Below the pieces are notes generated by a model. The model searched no databases and was not told the DNA's origin. It worked only from the letters and a program-made list of their open reading frames with translations. From the NCBI GenBank assembly GCA_902522115.1, contig CABYUV010000009.1:1-48409 (forward strand): DNA of 48,409 nt, given 5' to 3'. Positions 37,110 through 47,153 of this stretch are shown here, in pieces. The stretch comes from an uncultured Pelagibacteraceae bacterium. GTDB taxonomy: Bacteria > Pseudomonadota > Alphaproteobacteria > Pelagibacterales > Pelagibacteraceae. Each line of letters opens with the position of its first letter. The first letter of the stretch is position 1. The translations under genes were made by a program, and so were the position numbers.

Positions 37110-37736
37110 ATGAATCAAAAAAACTCTTTAGGTCTTAATAATTGCTTTCTTGATATAGATGATCCAATTCATTTATTTCACGAATGGATGGAGGAAGCAA
37201 AAAAAACTGAGCCAAATGATCCAAACGCTGTTGCTTTGGCCACATCCGATAAAAACAACATTCCTGCAGTTAGAATGGTTTTACTTAAAGATTTCAACAA
37301 AGATGGATTTGTATTTTATACAAATTTAAATAGTCAAAAGGGAAATGAATTAAAAGAAAATCCCTATGCCGCGATGTGTTTCCATTGGAAAAGTCTCCTA
37401 AGACAAATAAGAATTAATGGAAAGGTATCACTAGTTTCTGATCAGATTGCAGATAAATATTATTCATCTAGAGCGTATGAAAGTCGAATAGGAGCATGGG
37501 CTTCTAAGCAAAGTGAAGAATTAAATTCGCGAGAACAGTTGTTAAAATCTATCCTAGATTTTAAAAAAAAATATAGAAACAAATCAAATGTACCAAGACC
37601 AAGTCACTGGTCTGGATGGATTTTATCTCCAGATAGTATTGAATTTTGGCTAGATGGTGAGAACAGAATCCACGAGAGATTAAAATATAATAAAGATAAC
37701 TTCGGTAATTGGAAAAAAACTTTATTAAGTCCTTAA
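37110..37736 (+). CDS. pdxH: Pyridoxamine 5'-phosphate oxidase
   Basis: A 208-aa FMN enzyme oxidising PNP or PMP to pyridoxal phosphate. Visible blocks are AVALATSDKNNIPAVRMVLLK, GFVFYTNLNSQKGNELKENP, the SRAYESRIGAWASKQS motif and the C-terminal FWLDGENRIHERLKY with W and R residues that close the active site. It is an isolated plus-strand gene; its 3' end overlaps the convergent polyprenyl synthase gene by 4 bases. Confidence 0.95.
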   Translation: MNQKNSLGLNNCFLDIDDPIHLFHEWMEEAKKTEPNDPNAVALATSDKNNIPAVRMVLLKDFNKDGFVFYTNLNSQKGNELKENPYAAMCFHWKSLLRQIRINGKVSLVSDQIADKYYSSRAYESRIGAWASKQSEELNSREQLLKSILDFKKKYRNKSNVPRPSHWSGWILSPDSIEFWLDGENRIHERLKYNKDNFGNWKKTLLSP

Positions 37737-38746
37737 AAATTTCTTGATAAACTAAATGATGTTAATCTTTTAAGAATATTTTTTTCTTTAGAGTCTTTAA
37801 ATACACTTAGAGAATTTGAGGCTAAATTTATATAGTGCTGTGCTTTTTGATAGCATTCCTGAATTATTTTATACTTATTTATAAGAGAAATAATTTCATT
37901 AAAGTCATCTTTTGTTCTTAATTCTTTTTTAAACATATTTGATAATATTTTCTTTTCATCATTTCCTAATTTTTGAAAAAGTAAAATTATTGGTAAGGTA
38001 ATTTTTCCTTCAAAAAAATCTTGACCAATTTTTTTACCGAATAGTTTGAGCTCAGCATTATAGTCTAATGTATCGTCTGCTATTTGAAAAGTTAATCCCA
38101 AGTTTCTTCCATAAAATTCTAAAGCATCTTTCTCTTTATTTTCTGCGTCAGATAAAATTGCACCAACTTTAGTTGCTGCTGCAAATAACTCAGCAGTTTT
38201 AGCTGAAATTATTTTCAAATATGTTTCTTCAAGTATATCAACTTCACCTTTGTGTTGAAGTTGTAGAACTTCTCCTTGAGCAATTTTAGATGAAGTGGAC
38301 GATAATAATTTTAAAACTTCTAGGTTTCCGTCTTCTACCATCATTTCAAAACATCTACTCAATAGATAATCTCCTATTAAAACTGAAGAATGATTATCCC
38401 AAACTTTGTTTAAAGTTTCTTTCCCTCGTCTAACAGTGCCTTCATCAATTACATCATCATGCATCAACGTTGCGCTGTGGATTAATTCAACACAAGCAGC
38501 TAAATTTATATCTCTAGAGCCTTTAGAGTAACCGCATAATTTTGCACTACCCAATGTTAGTAAAGCTCTAAGTCTTTTTCCTCCAGTTTCTATGTGATAA
38601 TCTGTCATTTTTTGGACCAACTGTACGTCACTAGATAATTTTGATTTTATTTTTTCTTCGGTAAGAATCAGTTTTTCTTCGACCGAGTCTTTAAGTTGAA
38701 AATATGAATTATTTATCTGATTTTTAAGCTGTACAACTGTTCCCAT
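37733..38746 (-). CDS. ispB: Long-chain polyprenyl diphosphate synthase (octaprenyl/decaprenyl type)
   Basis: A 337-aa prenyltransferase with the first aspartate-rich motif LMHDDVIDEGTVRRG (95-109) lacking the two-residue insert of FPP synthases, and the second motif QIADDTLDY. Small residues before the first motif (SATLMHDD) fit a long-chain product, which would be the quinone side chain; the exact length is not predictable here. It complements IspA in the same window. The 5' gap of 114 bases to the divergent sppA-like gene is one of the longest in the window. Confidence 0.9.
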   Translation of the reverse strand: MGTVVQLKNQINNSYFQLKDSVEEKLILTEEKIKSKLSSDVQLVQKMTDYHIETGGKRLRALLTLGSAKLCGYSKGSRDINLAACVELIHSATLMHDDVIDEGTVRRGKETLNKVWDNHSSVLIGDYLLSRCFEMMVEDGNLEVLKLLSSTSSKIAQGEVLQLQHKGEVDILEETYLKIISAKTAELFAAATKVGAILSDAENKEKDALEFYGRNLGLTFQIADDTLDYNAELKLFGKKIGQDFFEGKITLPIILLFQKLGNDEKKILSNMFKKELRTKDDFNEIISLINKYKIIQECYQKAQHYINLASNSLSVFKDSKEKNILKRLTSFSLSRNF

Positions 38747-38792
38747 AACATTTTTAAATTAGTATAATTTGTTTATATATATTACTTAACAA

Positions 38793-38820
38793 TTGACGCA
38801 CCAGTTTCTTCAATTATAAG
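38793..38820 (+). promoter_or_regulatory. Sigma-70-like promoter for the sppA-like gene
   Basis: TTGACG (38793-38798), a 16-base spacer and TATAAG (38815-38820) make the best promoter match noticed in the window. Transcription would begin near 38827, leaving a leader of about 34 bases before the ATG at 38861. It probably also drives glyQ, glyS and ppdK. Confidence 0.6.
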
Positions 38821-38860
38821 TAGTCTTTATATTCAATAAATAATTCTATAAAACTTGTTT

Positions 38861-39667
38861 ATGTTCTCTTTTTTTAAAAAGAAAAAAATTGTAGCTCACT
38901 TAAAATTAAGTGGGGTTATTGGTAATGCAGGAAAATTTAAACAAGGTATTGATTTTGCAGGTCAAGAAGAACTAATTAAAAAGGCTTTTTCTCTAAAAAA
39001 AGCAGCATGTGTTGCTATATCAATAAATTCTCCAGGAGGATCACCTGTTCAATCTCATTTAATCTACAGTTTTATTAGACAACAAGCAAAAAAACACAAA
39101 AAAAAAGTAATTGTATTCGCTGAAGACGTAGCAGCTTCTGGAGGTTATCTGATTTCTTGTGCTGGGGACGAAATTTATGCAAATTCGAGTTCAATAATTG
39201 GATCTATAGGAGTGATATATTCTTCTTTTGGATTTACTGAGTTGATAAAAAAAATTGGTGTTGAAAGAAGAGTTCATACCGCTGGTAAAAACAAAAGCAC
39301 ACTTGATCCATTTTTAGAAGAAAAAAAAGAGGATATTGAAAGATTAAAAAATATTCAATTGGATCTTCATAAAGACTTTATAGATGTTGTTGAAAAAAGC
39401 AGAGGATCAAAATTAAATAAATCTGATGTAGAACTTTTTTCAGGTGAGTTTTGGTCAGGCAGTAAAGCAAAAAATTTAGGATTGATTGACGGAATAGGTA
39501 ACGCACACGAAATATTAAAAGATAAATTTGGTGAAGATGTAATTATTAAAAAATTTGAAAAATCAAAAGGATGGTTAAGTCAAAAACTTTCATCATCCAA
39601 TAATCAAGTAGATCAAATAGCAAGTATTTTAGATGAAAGATCAATTTGGCAAAGATATGGTTTCTAA
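38861..39667 (+). CDS. S49 family peptidase (short SppA/SohB-like)
   Basis: A 268-aa single-domain serine peptidase. The ATG at 38861 is preferred over a TTG at 38855. The Ser-Lys dyad is visible: S93 in AASGGY and K145 in [20 protein letters not shown] (53-62) forms the substrate-side loop. SppA-type enzymes degrade cleaved signal peptides. Unlike E. coli SppA there is one domain and no obvious membrane helix; the N-terminus is only MFSFFKKKK. It may be membrane-associated or cytosolic. Its last 11 bases overlap the likely glyQ start. Confidence 0.85.
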   Translation: MFSFFKKKKIVAHLKLSGVIGNAGKFKQGIDFAGQEELIKKAFSLKKAACVAISINSPGGSPVQSHLIYSFIRQQAKKHKKKVIVFAEDVAASGGYLISCAGDEIYANSSSIIGSIGVIYSSFGFTELIKKIGVERRVHTAGKNKSTLDPFLEEKKEDIERLKNIQLDLHKDFIDVVEKSRGSKLNKSDVELFSGEFWSGSKAKNLGLIDGIGNAHEILKDKFGEDVIIKKFEKSKGWLSQKLSSSNNQVDQIASILDERSIWQRYGF

Positions 39668-40538
39668 GGTAAAAAAAGAAAAAAAAAAAATTCAAACATT
39701 CCAAGATACAATTTTAAATCTTCAGAAATTTTGGAGTAAAAAAGGATGCATTATTCTTCAGCCTTATGATATGGAGGTTGGTGCAGGAACTTTTCATCCA
39801 GCTACTACCCTAAGATCACTAGGAAATAAACCATGGAAAGCAGCTTACGTACAACCATCAAGAAGACCTACAGATGGAAGATATGGTGATAATCCAAATA
39901 GGTTGCAACACTATTATCAATTCCAAGTTTTAATTAAACCTTCCCCTGAAAATATAAAAAAACTTTATTTAAATAGTTTATCTACCATAGGAATAAATCA
40001 TAATGATCATGATATAAGGTTTGTTGAAGACGATTGGGAAAGTCCAACATTAGGCGCTGCAGGATTGGGATGGGAAGTATGGTGTGATGGAATGGAAATT
40101 ACTCAATTCACCTATTTTCAACAAATGGCTGGATTTGATTGTAAACCTGTATCAGTTGAAATCACTTATGGTTTAGAAAGAATTTGTATGTTTACTCAAA
40201 AAGAAAAAAATGTTTATGATTTGTTGTGGAATGATGAAGGTGTAAAATATCACGAAGTATTTCATCAAGCTGAAAAAGAATTTTCAGCATACAATTTTGA
40301 ACATGCGAATGTAGATGTGCTTTTGAAAATGTTTGAAATGCATGAGTCCGAGGCAAAAGATTTGGTAGAAAAAAAAATTTCTTTACCAGCATATGATCAA
40401 TGTTTAAAAGCCAGTCATGTTTTTAACATTTTAGATGCACGAGGTGCAATCAGTGTTGCACAAAGAGCAGGTTATATTGCTAGAATAAGAGACATTACAA
40501 AATCTGCAGCAGGCGTTTGGTTAGATAGTCAAAAATAA
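39657..40538 (+). CDS. glyQ: Glycyl-tRNA synthetase alpha subunit
   Basis: The catalytic class II subunit of the bacterial alpha2beta2 Gly[42 protein letters not shown] and [23 protein letters not shown] are diagnostic. The start is uncertain: ATG at 39657 gives a 293-aa protein close to the usual length, while an in-frame ATG at 39633 would add eight residues and overlap more of the upstream gene. It precedes glyS with a 1-base overlap. Confidence 0.96.
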   Translation: MVSKVKKEKKKIQTFQDTILNLQKFWSKKGCIILQPYDMEVGAGTFHPATTLRSLGNKPWKAAYVQPSRRPTDGRYGDNPNRLQHYYQFQVLIKPSPENIKKLYLNSLSTIGINHNDHDIRFVEDDWESPTLGAAGLGWEVWCDGMEITQFTYFQQMAGFDCKPVSVEITYGLERICMFTQKEKNVYDLLWNDEGVKYHEVFHQAEKEFSAYNFEHANVDVLLKMFEMHESEAKDLVEKKISLPAYDQCLKASHVFNILDARGAISVAQRAGYIARIRDITKSAAGVWLDSQK

Positions 40539-42604
40539 TGTCAGAGTTTTTTTTAGAATTATTTAGCGAAGAAATACCTTCAAATCTTCAACAAAATTTG
40601 AGGGGAGACTTACTTAAAAGTTTTAATGAATTTTTTTTTGAAAAATCGATTTTATTCAAAAAAAGTTCATCATACTCAACACCAAACAGACTGGTGTTAG
40701 TGTTTGAAGGTGTTCAAAAAAATATTGTACTAGAATCTGAGGAGATCAAAGGTCCAAATACTAAGTCACCAGAATTGGCGCTTGAGGGTTTTGTTAGGTC
40801 AAATAAAATCTTAAAAAAGGAACTCTACAAAAAGAAAACTGATAAAGGAGAATTTTATTTTTTTAAGACAAAGTCAAAAAAATTGCACACACATGAATTA
40901 CTAGAGGAATTTATCCCAATATTATTAAATAAAATTCAATGGAAAAAATCAATGTATTGGGGAACTTTCGACCTCAATTGGGGGAGACCATTAAAATCAA
41001 TTCTATCTGTATTCGATAAAAAAAAATTAAATTTTAATTTTCATCACTTAACATCTTCTAATTCAACTTTTATTGATAAAGAATTTGAGGAAAATAAAAA
41101 GTCGTTCTTAGAATTTAAAAATTATAAAAGTTTTTTTAAAAAAATTGATATTATTATTGATCACAATGAAAGAAAAAAGTTAATAGAAAAAAAATTCAAC
41201 AATATATTAAAAAATAAAAATATTAAGATTCAAAATAATCCTAGATTACTTAATGAGGTTGTGGATTTAACAGATCAACCAAATATTCTACTTTGTGAAT
41301 TTGATAAGAAATTTTTAAATATTCCAAAAGAAATATTAATTATTACCATGCAACACCATCAAAAATATTTTCCTATATTTGATAATAAAGACAATATGAC
41401 TAATGAATTTTTAGTTGTTGCAAACAAAAAAGATAAAAAGGGATTAATTAAATTAGGAAACGAAAGAGTGGTTGAAGCAAGATTAAATGACGCTGAATTT
41501 TTTTGGAAAAAAGATAAATCTCAAAATATGGTTAAAAAAGTTACTGATTTAAAATCAATGAATTATTTTAAAGGATTAGGAACTTATTTCGATAAAGCTC
41601 AAAGAATGAGAAAATTGGGTGGAATGATATCTGATGAACTTTTAATCAGTAAAGAAAAAGTTGAATTATCAGCATCAATTTGTAAAGTTGATTTATTGTC
41701 AGAACTAGTGGGTGAATTTCCAGAACTCCAAGGTGTGATGGGAGGCTATTTTGCTAATGCACAAGGTTTTGATAAAGATTTGGCTTTGGCGATAAGTGAA
41801 CAATATTTACCTACAGGTTCAGGTTCAAGAGTCCCAAAAAAGCCATTTAGCATAGCCCTTTCTTTAGCTGATAAGATAGATACTTTAGTTGGATTTTTTA
41901 GTTTAAATCAAAAGCCAACAAGTTCTAAAGATCCATATGCTCTAAGAAGATTAGCATTAGGTGTAATAAAAATAATAGTTGATAATAAAAAAGATTTTAA
42001 AATAAAAGATTTAATTAATTACTCCTCAAGCCTGTATTTAGATCAAGGTTTTGAAATTTATAATCAATCTTTACAAAATGAATTATCAGATTTTTTAATG
42101 GATAGATTAAAATATTACATGAAAGAGGAAAATATTAGAAGTGATATAATTCAAGCATCAACCAGTTCTTTTAACTTAGATCAATCTGTTATTATTTTTA
42201 ATAAAGCTAAACATTTAAATAAAATTATTAACAAGCCAGGTGGTTTAGATATTATTGCAAGTTATAAACGAGCCTCAAACATTTTAGAGAGTGAATTAAA
42301 AAATGATAAAATAGAACTATCAAATACAACTGACCCTGGTATTTTTAAAAATGAGATAGAAAAAAACCTATTTAAAAAAATTAGTGAATTAAGGAAATAT
42401 TTTTTAAATATAAATAAAGATGAAAATTATGTTCAAACATTAGATAATTTAGCTAACGTCAAAAGAGATGTTTTTGATTTTTTTGATAACGTAATCGTGA
42501 ACGAAGATGACCCGGTCATAAAGAAAAATAGGCTGGAACTAATCCAAATGATGTGTAAAACGTTCAACAACTATGTTAATTTTTCTCTAATCGACTCCCA
42601 CTAA
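40538..42604 (+). CDS. glyS: Glycyl-tRNA synthetase beta subunit
   Basis: A 688-aa protein with the beta-subunit N-terminal FFLELFSEEIPS, the central MQHHQKYFPIFD, VVEARLNDAEFFWKKDK and the HD-domain-like region GVMGGYFANAQGFDKDLALA. The subunit binds tRNA-Gly and is required for charging. It overlaps glyQ and ppdK by one base each (TAATG), indicating translational coupling of the three genes. Confidence 0.96.
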   Translation: MSEFFLELFSEEIPSNLQQNLRGDLLKSFNEFFFEKSILFKKSSSYSTPNRLVLVFEGVQKNIVLESEEIKGPNTKSPELALEGFVRSNKILKKELYKKKTDKGEFYFFKTKSKKLHTHELLEEFIPILLNKIQWKKSMYWGTFDLNWGRPLKSILSVFDKKKLNFNFHHLTSSNSTFIDKEFEENKKSFLEFKNYKSFFKKIDIIIDHNERKKLIEKKFNNILKNKNIKIQNNPRLLNEVVDLTDQPNILLCEFDKKFLNIPKEILIITMQHHQKYFPIFDNKDNMTNEFLVVANKKDKKGLIKLGNERVVEARLNDAEFFWKKDKSQNMVKKVTDLKSMNYFKGLGTYFDKAQRMRKLGGMISDELLISKEKVELSASICKVDLLSELVGEFPELQGVMGGYFANAQGFDKDLALAISEQYLPTGSGSRVPKKPFSIALSLADKIDTLVGFFSLNQKPTSSKDPYALRRLALGVIKIIVDNKKDFKIKDLINYSSSLYLDQGFEIYNQSLQNELSDFLMDRLKYYMKEENIRSDIIQASTSSFNLDQSVIIFNKAKHLNKIINKPGGLDIIASYKRASNILESELKNDKIELSNTTDPGIFKNEIEKNLFKKISELRKYFLNINKDENYVQTLDNLANVKRDVFDFFDNVIVNEDDPVIKKNRLELIQMMCKTFNNYVNFSLIDSH

Positions 42605-45261
42605 TGAAAAAACTAATATTAAACTTTAATTCTAAGGATAGTAAAAAAATTAAAAATTCTAAAAACTTTTTAGGAGGAAAGGGTGCCAATCTATCTGAAA
42701 TGGGAAGAATGGGTCTTCCAGTTCCACCTGGTTTTACAATATCAACAAAAGTTTGTGAAATATTTTATAGGGATAAAAAAAAATTAAATAAAAATTTAAT
42801 TACCCAAATTAAAAAAGAATTAAAATTAATAGAAAAAGAGGTTTTAAAAAAATTTGGAGATTTGAAAAATCCTCTTTTGTTGTCAGTAAGATCTGGAGCA
42901 AGAGTATCTATGCCGGGTATGATGGATACTATTCTAAATCTAGGTCTGAATGATAAAACAGTTAAAGCCTTAGCAATTAAAACTTCAAATGGAAGATTTG
43001 CAAAAGATAGTTATAGAAGATTCATTCAAATGTATGGAAATGTTGTAATGGGTGTTGAAAGTTATCATTTTGAAGAATTAATTGAAAATTATAAACTTAC
43101 AAAAGGAGTTTTGTTAGATACAGATTTAGATGAAAGTGATTGGGATGGATTAATAGAAGATTTTAAAAGAACAGTTAGGGAAAAGGCCAAAAAAGACTTT
43201 CCTCAAGATGTTTATGATCAATTAATTGGAGCAATAAGTGCTGTATTTTTATCTTGGGAAAGTAACAGAGCAAAAGTTTATAGAAAACTTAATCAAATTC
43301 CAGCTGATTGGGGTACTGCAGTAAATGTTCAATCAATGGTTTTTGGAAATATGGGTGATGATTGTGCAACAGGAGTTGTATTTACAAGAAATCCATCAGA
43401 TGGATTAAATGAAATATATGGTGAGTATTTAATTAATGCACAAGGTGAAGATGTTGTAGCGGGAACAAGGACGCCTCAATATATAACAAAAAAAGCTAGG
43501 CAAGATGCAAAAGTAAAAGAATTATCAATGGAAGAGTCTATGCCAAAAGTTTTTAAAGAACTTCAAAAAATTTTAAAAAAATTAGAGAAACATTATAAAG
43601 ATATGCAAGATGTAGAGTTTACAGTCGAAAGTAATAAACTATGGATGCTTCAAACAAGATCAGGAAAAAGAACTGCAAAATCAGCAGTCAAAATTGCAGT
43701 TGATATGGTAAAGGAAAAATTAATTTCTAAAAAAGATGCAGTATTAAGAATTGATCCAAATTCTCTAGATACACTTTTACATCCTACTTTAAATGAAAAA
43801 AGTTCAATCAATGTCATAGCAAAAGGATTACCTGCATCACCAGGTGCAGCTAGTGGTAAAGTTGTTTTTTCATCTGAGGAGGCCGAAAGACTGACTGCAA
43901 TGATGCAAGATACAATTTTGGTAAGAGTAGAAACATCTCCAGAAGATATAAAAGGAATGCACGCTGCAAAAGGAATTTTGACTGCCAGAGGGGGAATGAC
44001 AAGCCATGCCGCGGTTGTGGCCAGAGGCATGGGCAGACCATGCGTCTCAGGCTCTAGTGAAATTGATATAAGTTATGACAACAAATCTTTTAAAACTTCT
44101 AATACGGAGATTAAAGAGGGAGATATAATTACTATAGATGGCTCGACAGGTAGAATTATTGCAGGAAGTGTCTCAACTGTGAAACCAGAAATATCAGGTG
44201 ATTTTTCCAAGCTAATGTCTTGGGCTGATGGTTTTAGAAAGTTAAAAGTGAGAACAAATTCAGAAACTCCAAAAGATACTAAAACAGCAAAAGACTTTGG
44301 TGCAGAAGGTATTGGACTTTGTAGAACTGAGCATATGTTTTTTGATGAAGATAGGATTTTGTCTGTAAGAGAAATGATATTGTCTAAAACAAAAGAAGAC
44401 AGAGCTATAGCATTAGAAAAATTGTTGCCGCATCAAAGAAAAGACTTTATTGATATTTTTCAAATTATGAGTGGATTACCGGTTACAGTAAGATTATTAG
44501 ATCCACCATTGCATGAATTTTTACCACGTACAAATAAGGAAATTAATGAGATTGCTAAAATGGTTAATCTTCCTGTTAAAGAGGTTGAGTCTAGGATCGA
44601 TGAACTTCATGAGCAAAACCCTATGTTAGGTCATAGAGGTTGTCGTCTTGGCATATCATTTCCTGAAATTTATGAAATGCAATGCAAAGCAATATTTGAG
44701 GCTTTAGCAGAACTAAAAAGAAGTCAAATAAAATCTGCATTTCCCGAAATAATGATACCTTTAGTCTCTACTGAAGCTGAGATAAAAATAATGAAAGATT
44801 TAGTAATTAGAACTGCAAGCCAAGTTCAAAAGGATTATAAATTGAAAATAGAATTTTTAGTAGGCACAATGATTGAATTACCAAGGGCTGCAATAAAGGC
44901 TAAAGAAATTGCAAAACATGCAGAATTTTTTAGTTTTGGTACAAATGATTTAACACAAACTACTTTTGGTATTAGCAGAGATGATAGTGGAAAATTTTTA
45001 AATGATTATTTAGAAAATAAGATATTTTCTGTAGATCCTTTTGTATCTATAGATGAAGGTGTTTCAGACTTAGTAGAAATGGCAGTTGAGAAAGGACGAA
45101 AACAAAACAAAAATCTTAAGTTAGGTATCTGTGGAGAACATGGAGGAGATCCACATAGTATATCGTTTTGTTCCAAAGCTGGATTAAATTATATTTCTTG
45201 TTCACCTTTTAGGGTCCCAGTTGCAAGATTAGCTGCAGCGCAAGCAGAGCTTAAAAAATAA
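42604..45261 (+). CDS. ppdK: Pyruvate, phosphate dikinase
   Basis: An 885-aa enzyme interconverting pyruvate, ATP and phosphate with PEP, AMP and pyrophosphate. The N-terminal nucleotide domain has FLGGKGANLSEMGRMGLPVP and SVRSGARVSMPGMMDT; the swivelling domain carries the phospho-histidine H468 in GGMTSHAAVVARGMGRP; the C-terminal barrel ends with LGICGEHGGDP with C843. With the aldolase, PGK and GAPDH in this window it supports gluconeogenic flow to hexose. It is coupled to glyS by a one-base overlap, an arrangement without an obvious functional link. Confidence 0.97.
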   Translation: MKKLILNFNSKDSKKIKNSKNFLGGKGANLSEMGRMGLPVPPGFTISTKVCEIFYRDKKKLNKNLITQIKKELKLIEKEVLKKFGDLKNPLLLSVRSGARVSMPGMMDTILNLGLNDKTVKALAIKTSNGRFAKDSYRRFIQMYGNVVMGVESYHFEELIENYKLTKGVLLDTDLDESDWDGLIEDFKRTVREKAKKDFPQDVYDQLIGAISAVFLSWESNRAKVYRKLNQIPADWGTAVNVQSMVFGNMGDDCATGVVFTRNPSDGLNEIYGEYLINAQGEDVVAGTRTPQYITKKARQDAKVKELSMEESMPKVFKELQKILKKLEKHYKDMQDVEFTVESNKLWMLQTRSGKRTAKSAVKIAVDMVKEKLISKKDAVLRIDPNSLDTLLHPTLNEKSSINVIAKGLPASPGAASGKVVFSSEEAERLTAMMQDTILVRVETSPEDIKGMHAAKGILTARGGMTSHAAVVARGMGRPCVSGSSEIDISYDNKSFKTSNTEIKEGDIITIDGSTGRIIAGSVSTVKPEISGDFSKLMSWADGFRKLKVRTNSETPKDTKTAKDFGAEGIGLCRTEHMFFDEDRILSVREMILSKTKEDRAIALEKLLPHQRKDFIDIFQIMSGLPVTVRLLDPPLHEFLPRTNKEINEIAKMVNLPVKEVESRIDELHEQNPMLGHRGCRLGISFPEIYEMQCKAIFEALAELKRSQIKSAFPEIMIPLVSTEAEIKIMKDLVIRTASQVQKDYKLKIEFLVGTMIELPRAAIKAKEIAKHAEFFSFGTNDLTQTTFGISRDDSGKFLNDYLENKIFSVDPFVSIDEGVSDLVEMAVEKGRKQNKNLKLGICGEHGGDPHSISFCSKAGLNYISCSPFRVPVARLAAAQAELKK

Positions 45262-45276
45262 AAACATTTTAGATTG

Positions 45277-46464
45277 ATGTACAATTTTTTTTTAAAAAAC
45301 ATCAAATATAACAATAATAATCTTTATATTATTTTAATATATATATTCTGGTTGATATCTCTTTTAATTTTCTTTTCGTTCAGTGAATTTATTAAAGCTG
45401 GAGCCTTAGAAAATGGTGTAAAATTAGGAAATGACAGTATTTTTTATTTAAGAGAAGCTCGAAATATAATTGATGGAAACACATCAATCTTTGAACATAA
45501 ATCAAAATTTGGATATTTAATTTTCTTAATTCCATTTTTATATTTTGATCTTCCATTATTTACTGTTGTTTTGTTTCAGATTTTATTAACATCAATCTCG
45601 GCTTTTTGCCTTTTTAAAATTACTGAAAAATATTTCTGTAAATTATCAAGTTTAATTTGTTTAGCATTATTTTTATCATATTTTCCTCTACAGATAAGAA
45701 ATTTTTATATATTAACTGAAATATTATTTATAGACATAGCTATTATTTTAAGTTTTTTAATTGTATATTTTAGAAAAAATTATTTACCAATAATTATTAT
45801 TTTATTATTATTATTAATTTCAATAAGACCAAATGGTATACTTTTTTTATTTAGTATTCTTATTTCTTTATTTTTCTTTTTAATAAATACTAAAAAATAT
45901 TTATATTTAATTTTTTACTTAACAATTTCCTTAATAAGTTTTTTTCCATTAATAAGTTTTATGAATTTTTATTTACTTGATTTAAATTTGATAAGTAGTT
46001 TAAATAAAGGTATTATTTGGGGATATTCTTTTGAAACTAACGAAATTTGTGAAAGGTCCTGCTTAAGTATTGAATTAGTAAATAACAATTTTCCTAACAC
46101 AGTATTTGGTTTTCTTAAGTTTGTTTTGTTTAACTATGCTGAATATTCTAAGATTTTCTTTCAAAAAATATTTTGGATGATTATAAGATTAAGGCCTTAT
46201 TATTCAGATTTACATAATTTTTATATAATTTTTTATAACGTAGTTTTATATTCATCTTTTATTTATGGCTTTAGGCATCAACCAAAAAATTTTTTCTCAT
46301 CAAGATGTATAAATTGTTATATGTTGTTATCTATTATTCTTGTTGGTCTTACTTTTGCTGATTGGAGTGGAAGATTTTCGTTATATATTTTACCTTTCGT
46401 AATGATTTTTTCTTCGCACGGATTATTAATTTTTATAAAAAAAATTCTGAAGATGATAAATTAA
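45277..46464 (+). CDS. Polytopic membrane protein, GT-C glycosyltransferase-like
   Basis: A 395-aa, strongly hydrophobic protein with roughly nine membrane helices. A loop after the first helix reads LGNDSIFYLREARNIIDG; an Asp and aromatic residues at this place are typical of lipid-linked-sugar-dependent GT-C transferases (ArnT/PMT-like), and a second loop has YILTEILF, also GT-C-like. Overall sequence identity to a named family cannot be claimed. The ATG at 45277 directly follows an in-frame TTG. The gene lies 15 bases after ppdK but is functionally different, and its last 39 bases overlap the 3' end of the convergent GT2 gene. It likely decorates an envelope glycan or lipid. Confidence 0.5.
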   Translation: MYNFFLKNIKYNNNNLYIILIYIFWLISLLIFFSFSEFIKAGALENGVKLGNDSIFYLREARNIIDGNTSIFEHKSKFGYLIFLIPFLYFDLPLFTVVLFQILLTSISAFCLFKITEKYFCKLSSLICLALFLSYFPLQIRNFYILTEILFIDIAIILSFLIVYFRKNYLPIIIILLLLLISIRPNGILFLFSILISLFFFLINTKKYLYLIFYLTISLISFFPLISFMNFYLLDLNLISSLNKGIIWGYSFETNEICERSCLSIELVNNNFPNTVFGFLKFVLFNYAEYSKIFFQKIFWMIIRLRPYYSDLHNFYIIFYNVVLYSSFIYGFRHQPKNFFSSRCINCYMLLSIILVGLTFADWSGRFSLYILPFVMIFSSHGLLIFIKKILKMIN

Positions 46465-47142
46465 AAAAGGGAAAATACTTCCTAAAGCATTTAAACTACT
46501 ATTCTCATTAGCATAAATAACCTCAGAATTAATTTGAGATATTTTAATATTTTTTTTACAAATTCTGAAAATTAGATCTTGTTCAAAAAAATAATTTTTT
46601 TTTATATTTTTTAAATCTACAATATTCAAGAGACTAGATTTCATTCCAAACAAACCATTAGTGACATCTTTGAGATAATAGTTTTTGGTCGTTATTCTTG
46701 AAATATATGTCAATGTATTTGCCCCTATAATTCTTATTAAGGGCATTTTTCTTATAAAAGAATCTCTAAAATTTAATTTTCTATATCCTTTACAAAAATA
46801 AATGTTATTTTGTTTAAGTTTTTTAATAATTTTCATTAAATCTTTGGTTTTATGTTGGTTATCGGAATCAAATTTAATAATGATATCGTATCCTTGTTTG
46901 TGAGCCATTTTAAAACCTTTAATTGTTGCTCCTCCAACACCATGATTTTTTTTTAAAAAAATAAACTGAATTTTTTTTGAAATTTTTATATTTGATTTTA
47001 AATGGGCCACACTTTTTTGAGGACAATTGTCATCAACAAAAATAATTCGGTCTATGTCTTTCTTTATTAGCTTGTTGTAAACAGTAATAATTTTATTTTT
47101 AACTCTATAACAAGGTAATATCACACATATTTTTTTTTTCAT
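46426..47142 (-). CDS. Family 2 glycosyltransferase (dolichyl-phosphate mannose synthase-like)
   Basis: A 238-aa GT-A fold transferase. The N-terminal ICVILPCYRVKNKI, RIIFVDDNCPQKS, KKNHGVGGATIKGFK and the metal-binding DSD motif in IIKFDSDNQH match the GT2/DPM1-like family that transfers a sugar from a nucleotide donor to a lipid or glycan. No membrane helix is evident apart from a slightly hydrophobic C-terminus. A lipid-phosphate-sugar product would be the natural donor for the adjacent GT-C-like protein, but that link is inferred. It overlaps that gene by 39 bases tail to tail. Confidence 0.82.
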   Translation of the reverse strand: MKKKICVILPCYRVKNKIITVYNKLIKKDIDRIIFVDDNCPQKSVAHLKSNIKISKKIQFIFLKKNHGVGGATIKGFKMAHKQGYDIIIKFDSDNQHKTKDLMKIIKKLKQNNIYFCKGYRKLNFRDSFIRKMPLIRIIGANTLTYISRITTKNYYLKDVTNGLFGMKSSLLNIVDLKNIKKNYFFEQDLIFRICKKNIKISQINSEVIYANENSSLNALGSIFPFLIYHLQNFFYKN

Positions 47143-47153
47143 TATTTTTAATT

